In this document: positions 1-9,301 of the stretch, piece after piece | Numbering within the stretch: the stretch's first letter is position 1 | Layout of the letters: every line of letters begins with the position of its first letter | NCBI RefSeq assembly: GCF_017498085.1 | Contig: NZ_JAGBKM010000015.1 | Span: 25,439 to 89,438 of the forward strand | DNA from: Psychrobacter coccoides | GTDB taxonomy: Bacteria; Pseudomonadota; Gammaproteobacteria; Pseudomonadales; Moraxellaceae | Length of the DNA: 64,000 nucleotides | Direction of reading: 5' to 3' | Program-made: the position numbers and the translations under genes | Notes under the pieces: model-generated | The model's database searches: none | The model's input: the letters and a program-made list of their open reading frames with translations, nothing else | Told to the model about the DNA's origin: nothing

Positions 1-783
1 TTAGATGATGCGCTATATAACGACACCCGCTGGCTACAATATGTACAAGCAGGGGTTAAGTCAGTCACCGGTGATCTAGATGCTGATATCGGTTTAATCG
101 GACACTCTAAAGACAACTCCTCCTATTATTTATCCTTATTTCCAAACTGGAGGTCTCTGTCTGTACCCAACTATAAGAACCTCTCCTCTACGCCCATTCG
201 TGACGGGTACCTGATGGGCGTATCCCCTTGGCTATATACCCCTGAGTCCACTCACCAAGTATTAAGCGACTTTAAAAATACTGCCGAATATGAGCGTCTG
301 CACGAAGAAGCCTGCTTTATTTATGACTACAAAAAACAATGGGAGTCGGCACCGTTTCCACCAGTGTTTATGACTACGGATGCAGTGGTCGTACAGTCAG
401 GGCATATCCTACTTGTTGAGCGGCGCAATCTACCTGGGCATGGACTGTGGGCTCTGCCAGGCGGGTTTGTTGATCAAAAAGAAACCTTGTTTGATGCCTG
501 TATTCGAGAGCTACGTGAAGAAACCAATCTACAGGTCTCTGACTTAGCATTACATCGCTCTCGCCACAGTCAACATACCTTTGATGACCCTTACCGATCT
601 GCTCGTGGTCGTACCATTACCCAAACGTATTTTTTCCGTCTAGAAAATGACCCAAAAGGGCTGCCGAAGGTCGAAGGCGGTGATGACGCAGTGCGGGCAT
701 TTTGGTTGCCGCTGGCAGAGCTTGATGCCAAGATGATGTTTGAGGACCACTATGCCATCATCATCAAAATGGTTGGGCTATAG
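1..783 (+). CDS. nadM: Bifunctional NMN adenylyltransferase / Nudix hydrolase (NadM-Nudix), 5' end outside window
   Basis: The reading frame is open from base 1, so the start lies upstream of the window. The visible part covers the end of an archaeal-type NMN adenylyltransferase domain, with the hallmark stretch GHSKDNSSYYLSLFP near bases 100-153 and STPIRDGYL near bases 187-213. A C-terminal Nudix domain follows, with a full Nudix box (G-x5-E-x7-REL-x-EE-x-N-L) near bases 460-530. The first domain joins NMN and ATP to make NAD; the second is expected to hydrolyse ADP-ribose or a related dinucleotide. An ATG at 214 would give only the Nudix half, but upstream homology shows it is internal. 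nadV follows 34 bp later in the same direction, giving a two-step nicotinamide salvage route. Seen: both motifs. Known: the NadM-Nudix fusion family. The Nudix substrate is inferred. Confidence 0.93.
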   Translation, partial: LDDALYNDTRWLQYVQAGVKSVTGDLDADIGLIGHSKDNSSYYLSLFPNWRSLSVPNYKNLSSTPIRDGYLMGVSPWLYTPESTHQVLSDFKNTAEYERLHEEACFIYDYKKQWESAPFPPVFMTTDAVVVQSGHILLVERRNLPGHGLWALPGGFVDQKETLFDACIRELREETNLQVSDLALHRSRHSQHTFDDPYRSARGRTITQTYFFRLENDPKGLPKVEGGDDAVRAFWLPLAELDAKMMFEDHYAIIIKMVGL

Positions 784-817
784 ACTTATTCCATTTAAAA
801 AATAAAAGGCTGATGCA

Positions 818-2215
818 ATGTACACAGGTAACTTAAATAATCTGATTCTCAATTCAGACAGCTATAAGACCTCACACTGGCTACAGTACCCCCCGGGTAG
901 CGAGTATATGTCAAGCTATGTCGAGGCTCGCAAAGGGAGTCACGATGTGCTGTTTTTTGGCTTGCAAGCCTTTATCAAAGAATACCTACAAGCGCCGATT
1001 ACCATGGCACATATCGATGAGGCTGAAGCGGTCATAACCGCCCATGGCCTGCCATTTAATCGCACCGGTTGGCAGCGTTTGGTTGAGAAGCATGATGGGT
1101 TTTTACCTGTGCGTATCCAAGCAGTGCCCGAAGGCAGTATCGTGCCTGTGTCCAATGTCGTCTGCCAGATCGTCAATACTGACCCTGAGTTTTATTGGCT
1201 ACCAAGCTATCTTGAGACGGCCTTATTACGTGCGATTTGGTATCCTTCTACCGTTGCCAGCTTGTCTTATTTTTGCAAAAACGTCATCAAAGCAGCGCTA
1301 CAAAAGTCTGCTGATAGTGTTGATGCCCTACCCTTTAAGTTGCATGATTTTGGTGCCCGTGGTGGGTCAAGCATGGAGACCATTGCACTGGGTAGTCTTG
1401 CCAATTTGGTGAACTTTTCCGGCACAGACAGTATGACGGCTTTGGTTGCTGCCAGCCGCTGGTATGATATGGATAAAGACATGCCAGCATTCTCCATTCC
1501 GGCTGCTGAACACAGCACCATGACCGCTTGGGGGCGACAGCGTGAAACGCAGGCCTATGACAATATGCTCGAACAATTTGGCGGTGCAGGCAATACTGTC
1601 GCTGTCGTATCAGACAGCTATGACTTGTGGAATGCCATTGACAATATCTGGGGTGATGCACTTAAGAATAAGGTCGAGACCATGGGCGGCACCTTGGTCA
1701 TACGCCCTGACAGCGGCAACCCTGCCGAGGTTGTCTGTGAGGCCTTACAGCGATTGACAGCAAGGTTTGGTGCAACCACTAATAGTAAAGGCTATAAGAT
1801 CCTACCTGACTATGTACGTCTCATTCAAGGCGATGGTATTAATCCGCAAAGCATCGGTAAAATACTAGATACTGTCATGGCAGCTGGCTTTAGCGCTGAC
1901 AACGTCACTTTTGGGATGGGCGGCGGTCTGCTACAACAAGTGAACCGAGACACCATGAGCTGGGCGATGAAGGCCAGTGCCATTTGTATCGATGGTGAAT
2001 GGAGCGATATCTTTAAAGACCCTATTACCAGTCAAGCCAAACGCTCCAAAAAAGGACGGTTGGCATTGATTAAACGTGCAGACGACAGTCTAGAAACCAT
2101 CAAAGAAGACGCCTTAAAAGACCCAGCAGAAAATCTACTACAGGACGTGTTTGTCGATGGTAAGTTGCTCGTTGATGAGAGTCTTACCACGATTCGGGAG
2201 CGTACAGGATGGTAG
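818..2215 (+). CDS. nadV: Nicotinamide phosphoribosyltransferase (NadV/NAMPT)
   Basis: This 465-residue protein is expected to convert nicotinamide and PRPP to nicotinamide mononucleotide, which the upstream NadM then adenylylates to NAD, bypassing deamidation. NAMPT landmarks are clear: SDSYKTSH near residues 13-20, the GARGGSS phosphate-binding segment at 179-185, the catalytic-type histidine in PAAEHST (H232), RPDSGNP in the middle, and FGMGGG near the C-terminus. Length matches bacterial NadV. The stop codon overlaps the next start by 7 bp, so nadM, nadV and the following hydrolase are probably co-transcribed. No repressor operator could be examined because the operon promoter is outside the window. 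Confidence 0.96.
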   Translation: MYTGNLNNLILNSDSYKTSHWLQYPPGSEYMSSYVEARKGSHDVLFFGLQAFIKEYLQAPITMAHIDEAEAVITAHGLPFNRTGWQRLVEKHDGFLPVRIQAVPEGSIVPVSNVVCQIVNTDPEFYWLPSYLETALLRAIWYPSTVASLSYFCKNVIKAALQKSADSVDALPFKLHDFGARGGSSMETIALGSLANLVNFSGTDSMTALVAASRWYDMDKDMPAFSIPAAEHSTMTAWGRQRETQAYDNMLEQFGGAGNTVAVVSDSYDLWNAIDNIWGDALKNKVETMGGTLVIRPDSGNPAEVVCEALQRLTARFGATTNSKGYKILPDYVRLIQGDGINPQSIGKILDTVMAAGFSADNVTFGMGGGLLQQVNRDTMSWAMKASAICIDGEWSDIFKDPITSQAKRSKKGRLALIKRADDSLETIKEDALKDPAENLLQDVFVDGKLLVDESLTTIRERTGW

Positions 2216-3039
2216 CTTCTACTAAGATAAGAGCCGTGCCAAAAGCCGTCATGATTGCCAAAGATGTGTTACTCGTGCCTATATACCTCTATCAAGGTCA
2301 CAAGGTGAAGCGTGATACCGTGCGCTTGTCAGAACCAAAAGGCGAGCGCCACGGTAGCGTTGGGTTAAATACGACAAACGACTACTTGCCTATATTAAAA
2401 GTTATGATTGTTGGCGACTCTGCCGCTGCAGGTGTTGGTACTTTGACGCAGCAAGAGGCACTGGCGGGCAAGCTGATACCTGCGCTACAACAACACGCTA
2501 TTATCACACAAAACTATTCAGCGCTTAACTGGTCACTGCAGGCCACCACTGGGCATACCAGTTTTGATATCTTGCGCCGATTATACGTCTTGCCAGTACC
2601 GAGCACACCCATTAACGTCATGGTTCTGAGTGTGGGTGTCAACGACGCTACGAGCAACGTCTCAACGACTACATGGCGACAACAGCTAAAAGACATTATT
2701 ACTATTGCGAGGCGTAAATTTGGTGTACAACATTTAATATTTTCAAGTTTACCACCGATGGCAAAAATGCCGGCGCTACCCACGCCCTTAAATGACTTTA
2801 TGGGGGCAAAATCTGACAAGCTTGATAAAGTATTGCAGCACGTTTGTCATGAACATACAGACGTTCATTATATGGCAGCGGACTTTGCACATATGGCGCA
2901 GCAGCATGGTAATGGTGCATCTATAGACAGTCAGGTTATGTTTGCCAGCGATGGCTTTCATCCAAGCTCTATCACTTATGGCTATTGGGCGCAGCAACTT
3001 GCTGAGCTGATAAACGACATATTGAGCACAGAGTGTTAA
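2209..3039 (+). CDS. SGNH/GDSL-type hydrolase
   Basis: This 276-residue protein carries the SGNH hydrolase blocks in order: GDSAAAGVG with nucleophile Ser71, an Asn-Asp pair in GVNDA (N145), and the C-terminal DGFHPS block with Asp248 and His251 of the triad. Such enzymes are esterases, lipases or acyl-ester deacetylases; the substrate cannot be told from sequence. Residues 14-28 are hydrophobic and could be a membrane anchor, which would place the enzyme at the membrane. The start overlaps the end of nadV by 7 bp, with GGGAG about 9 bases upstream, so it is translationally linked to NAD salvage. Why an esterase is coupled to nadV is unknown. A strong hairpin follows the stop. Confidence 0.85.
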   Translation: MVASTKIRAVPKAVMIAKDVLLVPIYLYQGHKVKRDTVRLSEPKGERHGSVGLNTTNDYLPILKVMIVGDSAAAGVGTLTQQEALAGKLIPALQQHAIITQNYSALNWSLQATTGHTSFDILRRLYVLPVPSTPINVMVLSVGVNDATSNVSTTTWRQQLKDIITIARRKFGVQHLIFSSLPPMAKMPALPTPLNDFMGAKSDKLDKVLQHVCHEHTDVHYMAADFAHMAQQHGNGASIDSQVMFASDGFHPSSITYGYWAQQLAELINDILSTEC

Positions 3040-3058
3040 CTGTATTACCAAGTATATT

Positions 3059-3102
3059 AAACCCAAAAAACCGCTGACTGATCAGCGGTTTTTTGGGTTT
3101 TC
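3059..3102. terminator. Bidirectional rho-independent terminator
   Basis: A perfect inverted repeat (AACCCAAAAAACCGCTGA / TCAGCGGTTTTTTGGGTT) lies between convergent genes. It has A tracts on one side and T tracts on the other, so it can end both the nadV operon and rpmE2. Confidence 0.93.
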
Positions 3103-3161
3103 TGCTACTACTACAGTTATAGCAGCACTCAAGCAAAATAAGCTTAAGGGCTGGATATAAA

Positions 3162-3431
3162 TTATTCTGCAGATTTTTTCTTACGGCCACCAAAAGCACC
3201 AAAGCGCTTGTTAAAGCTAGCAACACGGCCTTCAGTAGACGTTTTACGCTGCTCGCCCGTGTAGAATGGATGTGACGCACTTGAGATATCAAGTGGATAG
3301 TATGGGTACTCAACGCCTTCATACTCACGAGTAGATTTGGTATTGACTGTTGAACGAGTTAGGAAGTACACGTCAGCATTCGTGTCATGAAACAGTACTT
3401 CTTTATAGTTAGGATGGATATCTTTACGCAT
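3162..3431 (-). CDS. rpmE2: 50S ribosomal protein L31 type B
   Basis: This 89-residue protein begins MRKDIHPNY and has the L31 middle motif SHPFYTG followed by [10 protein letters not shown]. It contains no cysteine, so it is the zinc-independent paralogue rather than the zinc-ribbon form. In many bacteria the type B form is induced by zinc limitation through Zur. No Zur box was confidently recognised upstream, so regulation is open. Length and sequence are standard. It stands alone, with a shared terminator downstream and a long spacer upstream. Confidence 0.97.
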   Translation of the reverse strand: MRKDIHPNYKEVLFHDTNADVYFLTRSTVNTKSTREYEGVEYPYYPLDISSASHPFYTGEQRKTSTEGRVASFNKRFGAFGGRKKKSAE

Positions 3432-3986
3432 AATATGCTCTCTATGTCCGATGTATGCATCTGTTATATCGTTAACTGCATACGTAACTGAGGCACTAAG
3501 GGCACCTACAAGTCTGGCAATTGCATCACTGGCTTATTCCAGCATCCAACACCACACTTTTACTCTCTTAGCCTTCCCCAGCGGGAAAATTAAAGAGCGA
3601 TTTTAACGGTTTTTAGGGATTGGTGCAAGTCAATATGCGTGAATAAAACACCGTTAATACCCCTGCCACATCGAAAATAAACGAACGCTAAAAGCAGGAT
3701 TGCAGTCTTAGTGTTGAATACTCTAAAGCAACTTATATTACTTTTAAGGCCCATATTTTGTTCTATATTATCACGTCACATCCATATTGACACAACTGTA
3801 AATAAAAATTCAGTTACGATACAGGACTGCTTGATTATGTTAACTTTTGTTGATATCTTATATATTCATTATAACAAATTATCCATAAAAACAAACATTT
3901 CCATAGTTGTTACGAAGCAATAATTTCAGTAAAGGCGATTCTAACAACAACACAACAACAATCTAAATAGCGCAGAAGCTCTAAAA
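3432..3986. other. Long AT-rich spacer, no gene supported
   Basis: This 555-bp spacer separates divergently transcribed rpmE2 and the FemAB-like gene and should hold both promoters. A 70-codon reading frame at 3711-3923 has no ribosome-binding site and a composition like random AT-rich DNA, so it is not called. A short AAC-rich run (about 3942-3962) lies just before the FemAB-like start. No operator, repeat or RNA gene was recognised. Confidence 0.6.
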
Positions 3987-5054
3987 ATGCATAGAACACA
4001 TGTCGAGCTAATCGATATTGATGAGAACTGGGATAAACAAGCGCTGGATTATAAATGTGACATATATCATTTATCTAAATGGCTTCATGCTTCCATCATT
4101 ATAGATGGTGGAACTCCAAAAGGCATCATGGCGCAGTATAATAATAAGAAAATACTGATTCCAATCATCGTCAGAACCATCGATGATGAGTATTGGGATG
4201 CCACATCCACTTATGGCTACGGCGGCCCATTAATTGACAGTACTTTAACCAATCAAGACATAGACACCATATTAGAAGAGATACGCCACTTTCTTTATCA
4301 TAAGGGCTGTGTTTCTTTGTTTATGAGGCTACATCCAATCATTAATAAAGACTGGTTACCCACTGTCGGTACAGCTCTCACACATGGGCTAACCTTATAT
4401 TCTGACTTAAGTAAATCTGAAGATGAGCACTGGAAGGAAACACAAAACCAACACCGCAGAGGAATCAAAAAAGCGCTGAAGACGGATGTGACGGTAGAAG
4501 CAGAAACGCTCACTGTAGAGCGTGCGATGATGTTTTCAAACATCTACAAAGAGACCATGCAAAACGTTAAAGCCGACCAGTACTACTTCTTCGACGACAG
4601 CTACTTCTGTGATCTGGCTAAAAACCTACAAGACAGAATCCTATTGCTCACAGCTTATAAAGACGATATTGCGATTGCTTCTTCTATTTACACCCTATGT
4701 AAAGAATCAGGAATCATGCAGTTTCATCTGGGCGGTACACTTAGTGACTATAGAAAACTGCAAGCTTCTAAGCTGATTACTCATGTTGCTAGAGACTGGG
4801 GAAGACAAAACGCATATGACACCCTCCATCTAGGCGGCGGAGTTGGTGCCAAGTTAGATGCTCTATATGAGTATAAAAAAGGGTTTAGCTCTGGAGAGCT
4901 GGTGTTCAAAACCTACAGGCTGGTGGTTAATACAGCTAAATATGAGCAGCTGGTAGCAGATATCGGGCTGCCTGAAGAAGACCTAACCTCAGAGTACTTT
5001 CCATTGTATAGAAAGAGAGTGACCGAAACACAGGATTTAGAGGAGGCTTTATAA
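3987..5054 (+). CDS. FemAB-like GNAT-fold acyltransferase
   Basis: This 355-residue protein resembles FemAB/BioF2-like acetyltransferases, a double-GNAT family that includes peptidoglycan interpeptide-bridge enzymes. Support comes from the N-terminal half, with a GYGG-type segment near residue 80, the HRRGIKKA segment near 152-159, and the C-terminal run FHLGG...ASKLI...LHLGGG...YKKGFS, the usual end of the second GNAT fold. The substrate is not evident: it could transfer an amino acid from aminoacyl-tRNA or an acyl group from a thioester. It has no signal peptide or membrane segment. An FAD oxidoreductase follows 95 bp later in the same direction, which suggests a common pathway. The ribosome-binding site is weak (AGAAG). 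Confidence 0.75.
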   Translation: MHRTHVELIDIDENWDKQALDYKCDIYHLSKWLHASIIIDGGTPKGIMAQYNNKKILIPIIVRTIDDEYWDATSTYGYGGPLIDSTLTNQDIDTILEEIRHFLYHKGCVSLFMRLHPIINKDWLPTVGTALTHGLTLYSDLSKSEDEHWKETQNQHRRGIKKALKTDVTVEAETLTVERAMMFSNIYKETMQNVKADQYYFFDDSYFCDLAKNLQDRILLLTAYKDDIAIASSIYTLCKESGIMQFHLGGTLSDYRKLQASKLITHVARDWGRQNAYDTLHLGGGVGAKLDALYEYKKGFSSGELVFKTYRLVVNTAKYEQLVADIGLPEEDLTSEYFPLYRKRVTETQDLEEAL

Positions 5055-5149
5055 CCAAACAGCCCTCTTGAACTCAAGCACAATCAGTCGCATATCAAGA
5101 CCATAAGCACACACTCAAAAACAGTGACAAATGCACTTTTGGTAAGGAT

Positions 5150-6745
5150 ATGGCAAACACAATGACTCAAACTTTCACAGCAAACGACACTGAGTTTGCT
5201 AAAAGCGACTCTGTGCCTGATAAAAAAACGAATAACCAATCAAAAAAACGGGTGGGTATTTTGGGCGGTGGAACAGCAGGCGCAACGATAGCCATTCGTC
5301 TTGCAGCATTGGGTCTCGATACTTATCTCTTTGAAAAAAAGCACTCACTAATCGATGGGCCGCCCATGTGTCATCTACATGCAGGCGGCAATCTTTATCG
5401 TGAAATTCCTGATGAGGACTGCGTGGCATTACTCGAGCAATGTATCGATATCTTGCGCCTATACCCTTATACCATAGACGTACGTCCTACCGTGTTTGCT
5501 GTGCCCACTCGCGATAAAGGGTCGCCAGAGGACCTGCTGCCTCGTCTTGATGTTTTGACAGATGCCTATCGCAAACTGATCACCAAAGACCCCGACAATG
5601 AAGTCCTGGGTAAGCCTGAGCATTATTATCAGCTCTATAGTCATGAACAGTTGATTGCACTCTCTGAACGTGAGCAAGTCGCCACGCCGAGCAGTGTTGA
5701 CGAGTGGATGATACCGGTTGCTAAATACTTAGACCTCAACAAAGTTAAATTTCCCCTGATTGTGGTACAAGAGTATGGTTGGAATATATTTCGTTTGGCC
5801 GCCTCCGCTCAGTTGGCGTTAGAAGAATATGACAATGCTCATGTTTTCACTGATACCAAAGTCCAGCAAGTGATGCCGGTGGACTGTGAGAACTGTACCA
5901 ATGCCGACCACCATGTTACTAGGTGGCGTATTGATTATCAGCAAACACATCAGCCTGATGCTGAGTCTATAGAAGTTGACTATTTAATCAATGCTTGTGG
6001 TTTTCGTACCGGTGTCATAGATGATATGGTCGGTGTCGATGTCAAACGCATGGTAGAGTTTAAGTCTTCTTATATCACCCATTGGGATGATGCTGGCGGG
6101 CAGATACCAGAGATTATCGTGTATGGTGAGCGAGGCACGCCAGATGGTATGGCACAGCTGACCCCTTATCCAGGGGGTTACTTTCAGATTCATGGTATGA
6201 GTAAAGCCATCACTTTGTTCGATGATGGTCTGGTAGCTTCTAACAAGTACAGCGCTCAACCTAAACTGCCCAATCAGTATGTGCACTACATTGAAGATGG
6301 CTGGGACAAAACCCCGCTACAAGCTCGTAGCCAAAAATCTATTGATTACATCGCTGAGTTTGTGCCCACCTTTAATAGTGCACGTAGCGTTGGCAATGCA
6401 CTGTATGGCGGACAACAAATCCCGGGGACAGATGACACGCTGCGGGTAGCTGATGTCAGCTTATACCCCAATATACGTTATGCACGTGCAGAAAACGTCA
6501 AAGCCTCATCGACCTTGATGGCCGCTGATGAGATCGTTGAGCAGCTTATGGAGGTTGATTTAATAGACCACGACACGCCAGCCAATCGTCAGCGTTACGC
6601 CCATCAATGGCAATATCTTGCTCATAACAATAGCATGACTGTCGACAAGCTGGCACATACTTTGGCTGCAGCACGTGGATTTCCAGTGGCGATGGCCAAG
6701 GTCAATAACAGTATTGACCAAACCACAATCAAGCGCTCCGCATAA
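5150..6745 (+). CDS. FAD-dependent oxidoreductase of unassigned function
   Basis: This 531-residue protein has an N-terminal Rossmann dinucleotide fold, RVGILGGGTAG (GxGxxG at residues 39-44), ending in an acidic strand (YLFEKK) as in FAD-binding enzymes. A second region, YLINACGFRTG near residue 280, resembles the ATG-type FAD motif. The remainder, including YGERGTPDGM and PYPGGYFQIHG, is not a family I can name. About 30 polar residues precede the fold. Two starts are possible: ATG 5150, with AAGGA only 2-3 bases away, and ATG 5162, about 13 bases from the same site. It follows the FemAB-like gene and may oxidise a compound that the partner acylates; that link is inference. Confidence 0.75.
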   Translation: MANTMTQTFTANDTEFAKSDSVPDKKTNNQSKKRVGILGGGTAGATIAIRLAALGLDTYLFEKKHSLIDGPPMCHLHAGGNLYREIPDEDCVALLEQCIDILRLYPYTIDVRPTVFAVPTRDKGSPEDLLPRLDVLTDAYRKLITKDPDNEVLGKPEHYYQLYSHEQLIALSEREQVATPSSVDEWMIPVAKYLDLNKVKFPLIVVQEYGWNIFRLAASAQLALEEYDNAHVFTDTKVQQVMPVDCENCTNADHHVTRWRIDYQQTHQPDAESIEVDYLINACGFRTGVIDDMVGVDVKRMVEFKSSYITHWDDAGGQIPEIIVYGERGTPDGMAQLTPYPGGYFQIHGMSKAITLFDDGLVASNKYSAQPKLPNQYVHYIEDGWDKTPLQARSQKSIDYIAEFVPTFNSARSVGNALYGGQQIPGTDDTLRVADVSLYPNIRYARAENVKASSTLMAADEIVEQLMEVDLIDHDTPANRQRYAHQWQYLAHNNSMTVDKLAHTLAAARGFPVAMAKVNNSIDQTTIKRSA

Positions 6746-6803
6746 CTTGGGCGCTTAATAGTCGTCTTTACTATGGGTTGATTGCAGAGTTTTGGGTAGG
6801 GTC

Positions 6804-7481
6804 TTATTTCCCTACCATTTTTTCTGTATCGACCTCATCGTCAATCTTGACCACCACATGTAACAAGTCGATGGCTTCATCAATGCTGTTACAGACTACC
6901 AAACGATCAAGATCCTGCTGCTTCATAAAGCCTTGCTCAGTGGTATATTTTAGATGCTCGATCAGCGTGTCGTAAAAGCCATTGATATTAAGAATGATCA
7001 TGGGTTTTTCGTGTTGGTATAGCTGACGCCAAGTTGCAATTTCCATGATTTCTTCTAGGGTACCAAGCCCACCTGGCAAGGTAATAAAGGCGTCCGCATA
7101 TTCTGCCATGACGGTCTTGCGTGTGTGCATGGTGTCTGTCAGATGCAAACGTGTCAGCTTTTGATGAGCAATCTCATGTTTGAGCATAAAGGTTGGAATC
7201 ACCCCTACTGCCTGTGCCCCTGAGTTAATGACCTCGTCAGCCACCGCACCCATAAGCCCAATGCTTGCACCACCGTATACCAAACCCAAACCATTTTTTG
7301 CCAAAGCCTGACCCAACTCACGGGCAGCTTTTTCATAGACTTCATCATTGCCCGAGCGTGAACCACAATAGACAGCGACCAATGGCATGGCTAGCGTGGA
7401 CTTGTCTACCGCTTTTTCGATATGGGTAATATCTTGACTGGTTAATACTTCATAATTGGTATTGTTGATGTTCATTTGCAT
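6804..7481 (-). CDS. LOG family phosphoribohydrolase (TIGR00730 type)
   Basis: This 225-residue protein has the LOG signature PGGLGTLEE (residues 136-144), the upstream GSRSGN (40-45) and YGGASIGLMG nucleotide-binding segments, and the Arg-Lys pair at 121-122 that precedes the signature. Members cleave ribose 5-phosphate from adenosine-type nucleoside monophosphates; in plants this activates cytokinins, while in bacteria the role is usually nucleotide salvage. About 30 residues before the core are extra relative to the shortest members. The start has AAGGAA upstream. It converges on the FAD oxidoreductase gene. Confidence 0.92.
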   Translation of the reverse strand: MQMNINNTNYEVLTSQDITHIEKAVDKSTLAMPLVAVYCGSRSGNDEVYEKAARELGQALAKNGLGLVYGGASIGLMGAVADEVINSGAQAVGVIPTFMLKHEIAHQKLTRLHLTDTMHTRKTVMAEYADAFITLPGGLGTLEEIMEIATWRQLYQHEKPMIILNINGFYDTLIEHLKYTTEQGFMKQQDLDRLVVCNSIDEAIDLLHVVVKIDDEVDTEKMVGK

Positions 7482-7778
7482 AGGGTTTCCTTAAGTTTTT
7501 ATGTCGATTGTTATTTTTTAGAGTGTCTTATTATTTATTGTTGATAAATATCTATATTAGAGTTGACCCACTTGAAAGCCAATACCGTACTCCTAGGAAA
7601 ATGAGTGTTGCGCAGTATCAACAAAATACAGCACGTAAATAAAACCTCTACCAGTCGTACGGTGACATTAGCGTATCCGTTTATTGCAAACTCACTATAA
7701 CACACGTCATCTGATCTCACGGCAATAAAGACGCTTTGACATGGTTTCAATGATGGCCAGTTATCAAGGATGATAAGC

Positions 7779-8455
7779 TCAGTCCTTAATTTTATTAGAC
7801 GCCTCTGCTTCGACACATTTAGTCAAAGCCGAATACAATGACGGCTGCAGGTTATGGATACTAGCCAGCATCCATTTTGCATAGCTGATGGGCACGTCTT
7901 TAATGAGCTTGCCCTTATGCTTACCGAAAGGCATCTTGCGCATAGGCTGAGCGGTATTGGAAATCTTATGCGCCTCAGCAAAATCAGTCGGTGCAATATC
8001 AAGGCGCTCGCAGCAAGCTTGATAGAGCAGATAGCACATGCGTGCGCATCATGGGCGGCTGCCGTCATCTGACGGGCTGCAGACTGGCCGATTAACTGCT
8101 CAATACACTTTGACTGACCGTAATAACGCCATTCTGGAAAAGCCTCTCGTGCTAGACGTACCGTACATATCAGCTTGGTAGAAGGACGGCCAATGACTCG
8201 CCAATCAAAGCGTACATTATGACCAATCAAATACTCTGATAATTCAAATTTCTCTAGCTTAAAACACTCCAGACCAGCCACATCCTCATCGGTAATACCA
8301 TGTACTTTGATGACCACTGGTGAGATGGATCTGCCACTATTAAAATACTTCATCCACTCAAAACCCGTCGCTACATTAATAGTTGCCACCTGAATCGGCC
8401 TTGGATCACTGCCTTGGTCTGTTTCCGTATCGATAATCAGTGCGGTATGAGTCAT
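7779..8455 (-). pseudogene. DnaQ-like 3'-5' exonuclease with C-terminal DUF3820-like segment, frameshifted
   Basis: Two overlapping frames on this strand form one gene. The first (from 8455) gives ALIIDTETD with the DxE pair (D9, E11), an Exo II-like HNVRFD segment, and then HDAHA where the Exo III block H-x4-D should occur. The frame then runs into unrelated sequence. Continuity resumes in the frame starting near 8039 (MCYLLYQACCERL), followed by MPFGKHKGKLI, a DUF3820-like motif. The break lies near 8040-8055. Restoring the frame needs a net gain of one base modulo three; a 7-base loss would also supply the missing catalytic Asp. The last acidic residue is therefore absent in the broken form. 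A sequencing error cannot be excluded. Confidence 0.8.
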
Positions 8456-8707
8456 AGCAGTTTAACCATATGTAGCAGCATTTATTTTGGCATAATATTT
8501 TATCTAGGTGAGGTTTTGTGTAAAGTGTGACAAGAAACGTTATATTTATGGGGATAAAAGCTCGATAAAACAATACCATACCAGTGCTACAAAATAAGGC
8601 CCTTAGACTGTCATTAGGGCGTACCCTTGAGTCAATCGATAAACATTTAGATGAGGATATGTTCTAATAACTCTATAATAAACCATCAAACCGATAAAGA
8701 GAGCTCA

Positions 8708-9298
8708 ATGATAGCTGATGACGATAAGCACCCACCAAAACCCACCCTGTTTAGCCGTCTGCTCCGCTTACTGATCAGAGCGGCGATGCTGCTTGTATTG
8801 CTGTTTGTATTGGACAAACTCCTTCCAAGCATCAGCCAACAAACCCAGTCTTTTGTCGTCGCTAAGTGGCAACAGCTCAGCCTACTACAGCAAGAGTTGC
8901 CAACAGAAAACAGCCTGCCCAGCCCATTACCAGGACAGCATCTAACTGATACTTGGGGCGCAGCACGTAGCCAAGGACGCTCTCACGAAGGCATCGATAT
9001 CTTTGCCCCTAGAGGTACACCAATACAGTCAACAACGCAAGGCATCGTCAGCAAGGTTGGAGAGAATACTTTAGGCGGGCGTGTGGTGGTCGTCGTTGGG
9101 CCTGGCGGTGCAGGACATTATTATGCGCATTTAGAAGACTATGCGGATATCAGTCCAAACGATTGGGTAAATGCCGGCGATATCATCGGTTATGTCGGCG
9201 ACAGTGGCAACGCTAAAGGCACACCGCCACATGTACATTACGGCGTATATATCAATGGTAGTGCTGTCAATCCTTATCCACTTTTGCAAAAAGACTAA
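8708..9298 (+). CDS. M23 family metallopeptidase, membrane-anchored
   Basis: This 196-residue protein has a hydrophobic segment at residues 19-40, probably a membrane anchor, then a LytM/M23 domain with zinc ligands His93 and Asp97 in H-x3-D, His141, and His175/His177 in HVH. M23 enzymes cut peptide cross-links in peptidoglycan, so it should act in the periplasm. All metal ligands are present, so it is likely active rather than an EnvC-like regulator. I chose ATG 8708, which has GAGAG upstream; a start at 8651 would add 19 polar residues and has no good ribosome-binding site. Confidence 0.9.
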   Translation: MIADDDKHPPKPTLFSRLLRLLIRAAMLLVLLFVLDKLLPSISQQTQSFVVAKWQQLSLLQQELPTENSLPSPLPGQHLTDTWGAARSQGRSHEGIDIFAPRGTPIQSTTQGIVSKVGENTLGGRVVVVVGPGGAGHYYAHLEDYADISPNDWVNAGDIIGYVGDSGNAKGTPPHVHYGVYINGSAVNPYPLLQKD

Positions 9299-9301
9299 AT
9301 A

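Noticed and set aside
3711..3923. 70-codon reading frame in the rpmE2-FemAB spacer
   Set aside because: No ribosome-binding site, AT-rich random-looking composition, no recognisable protein features.
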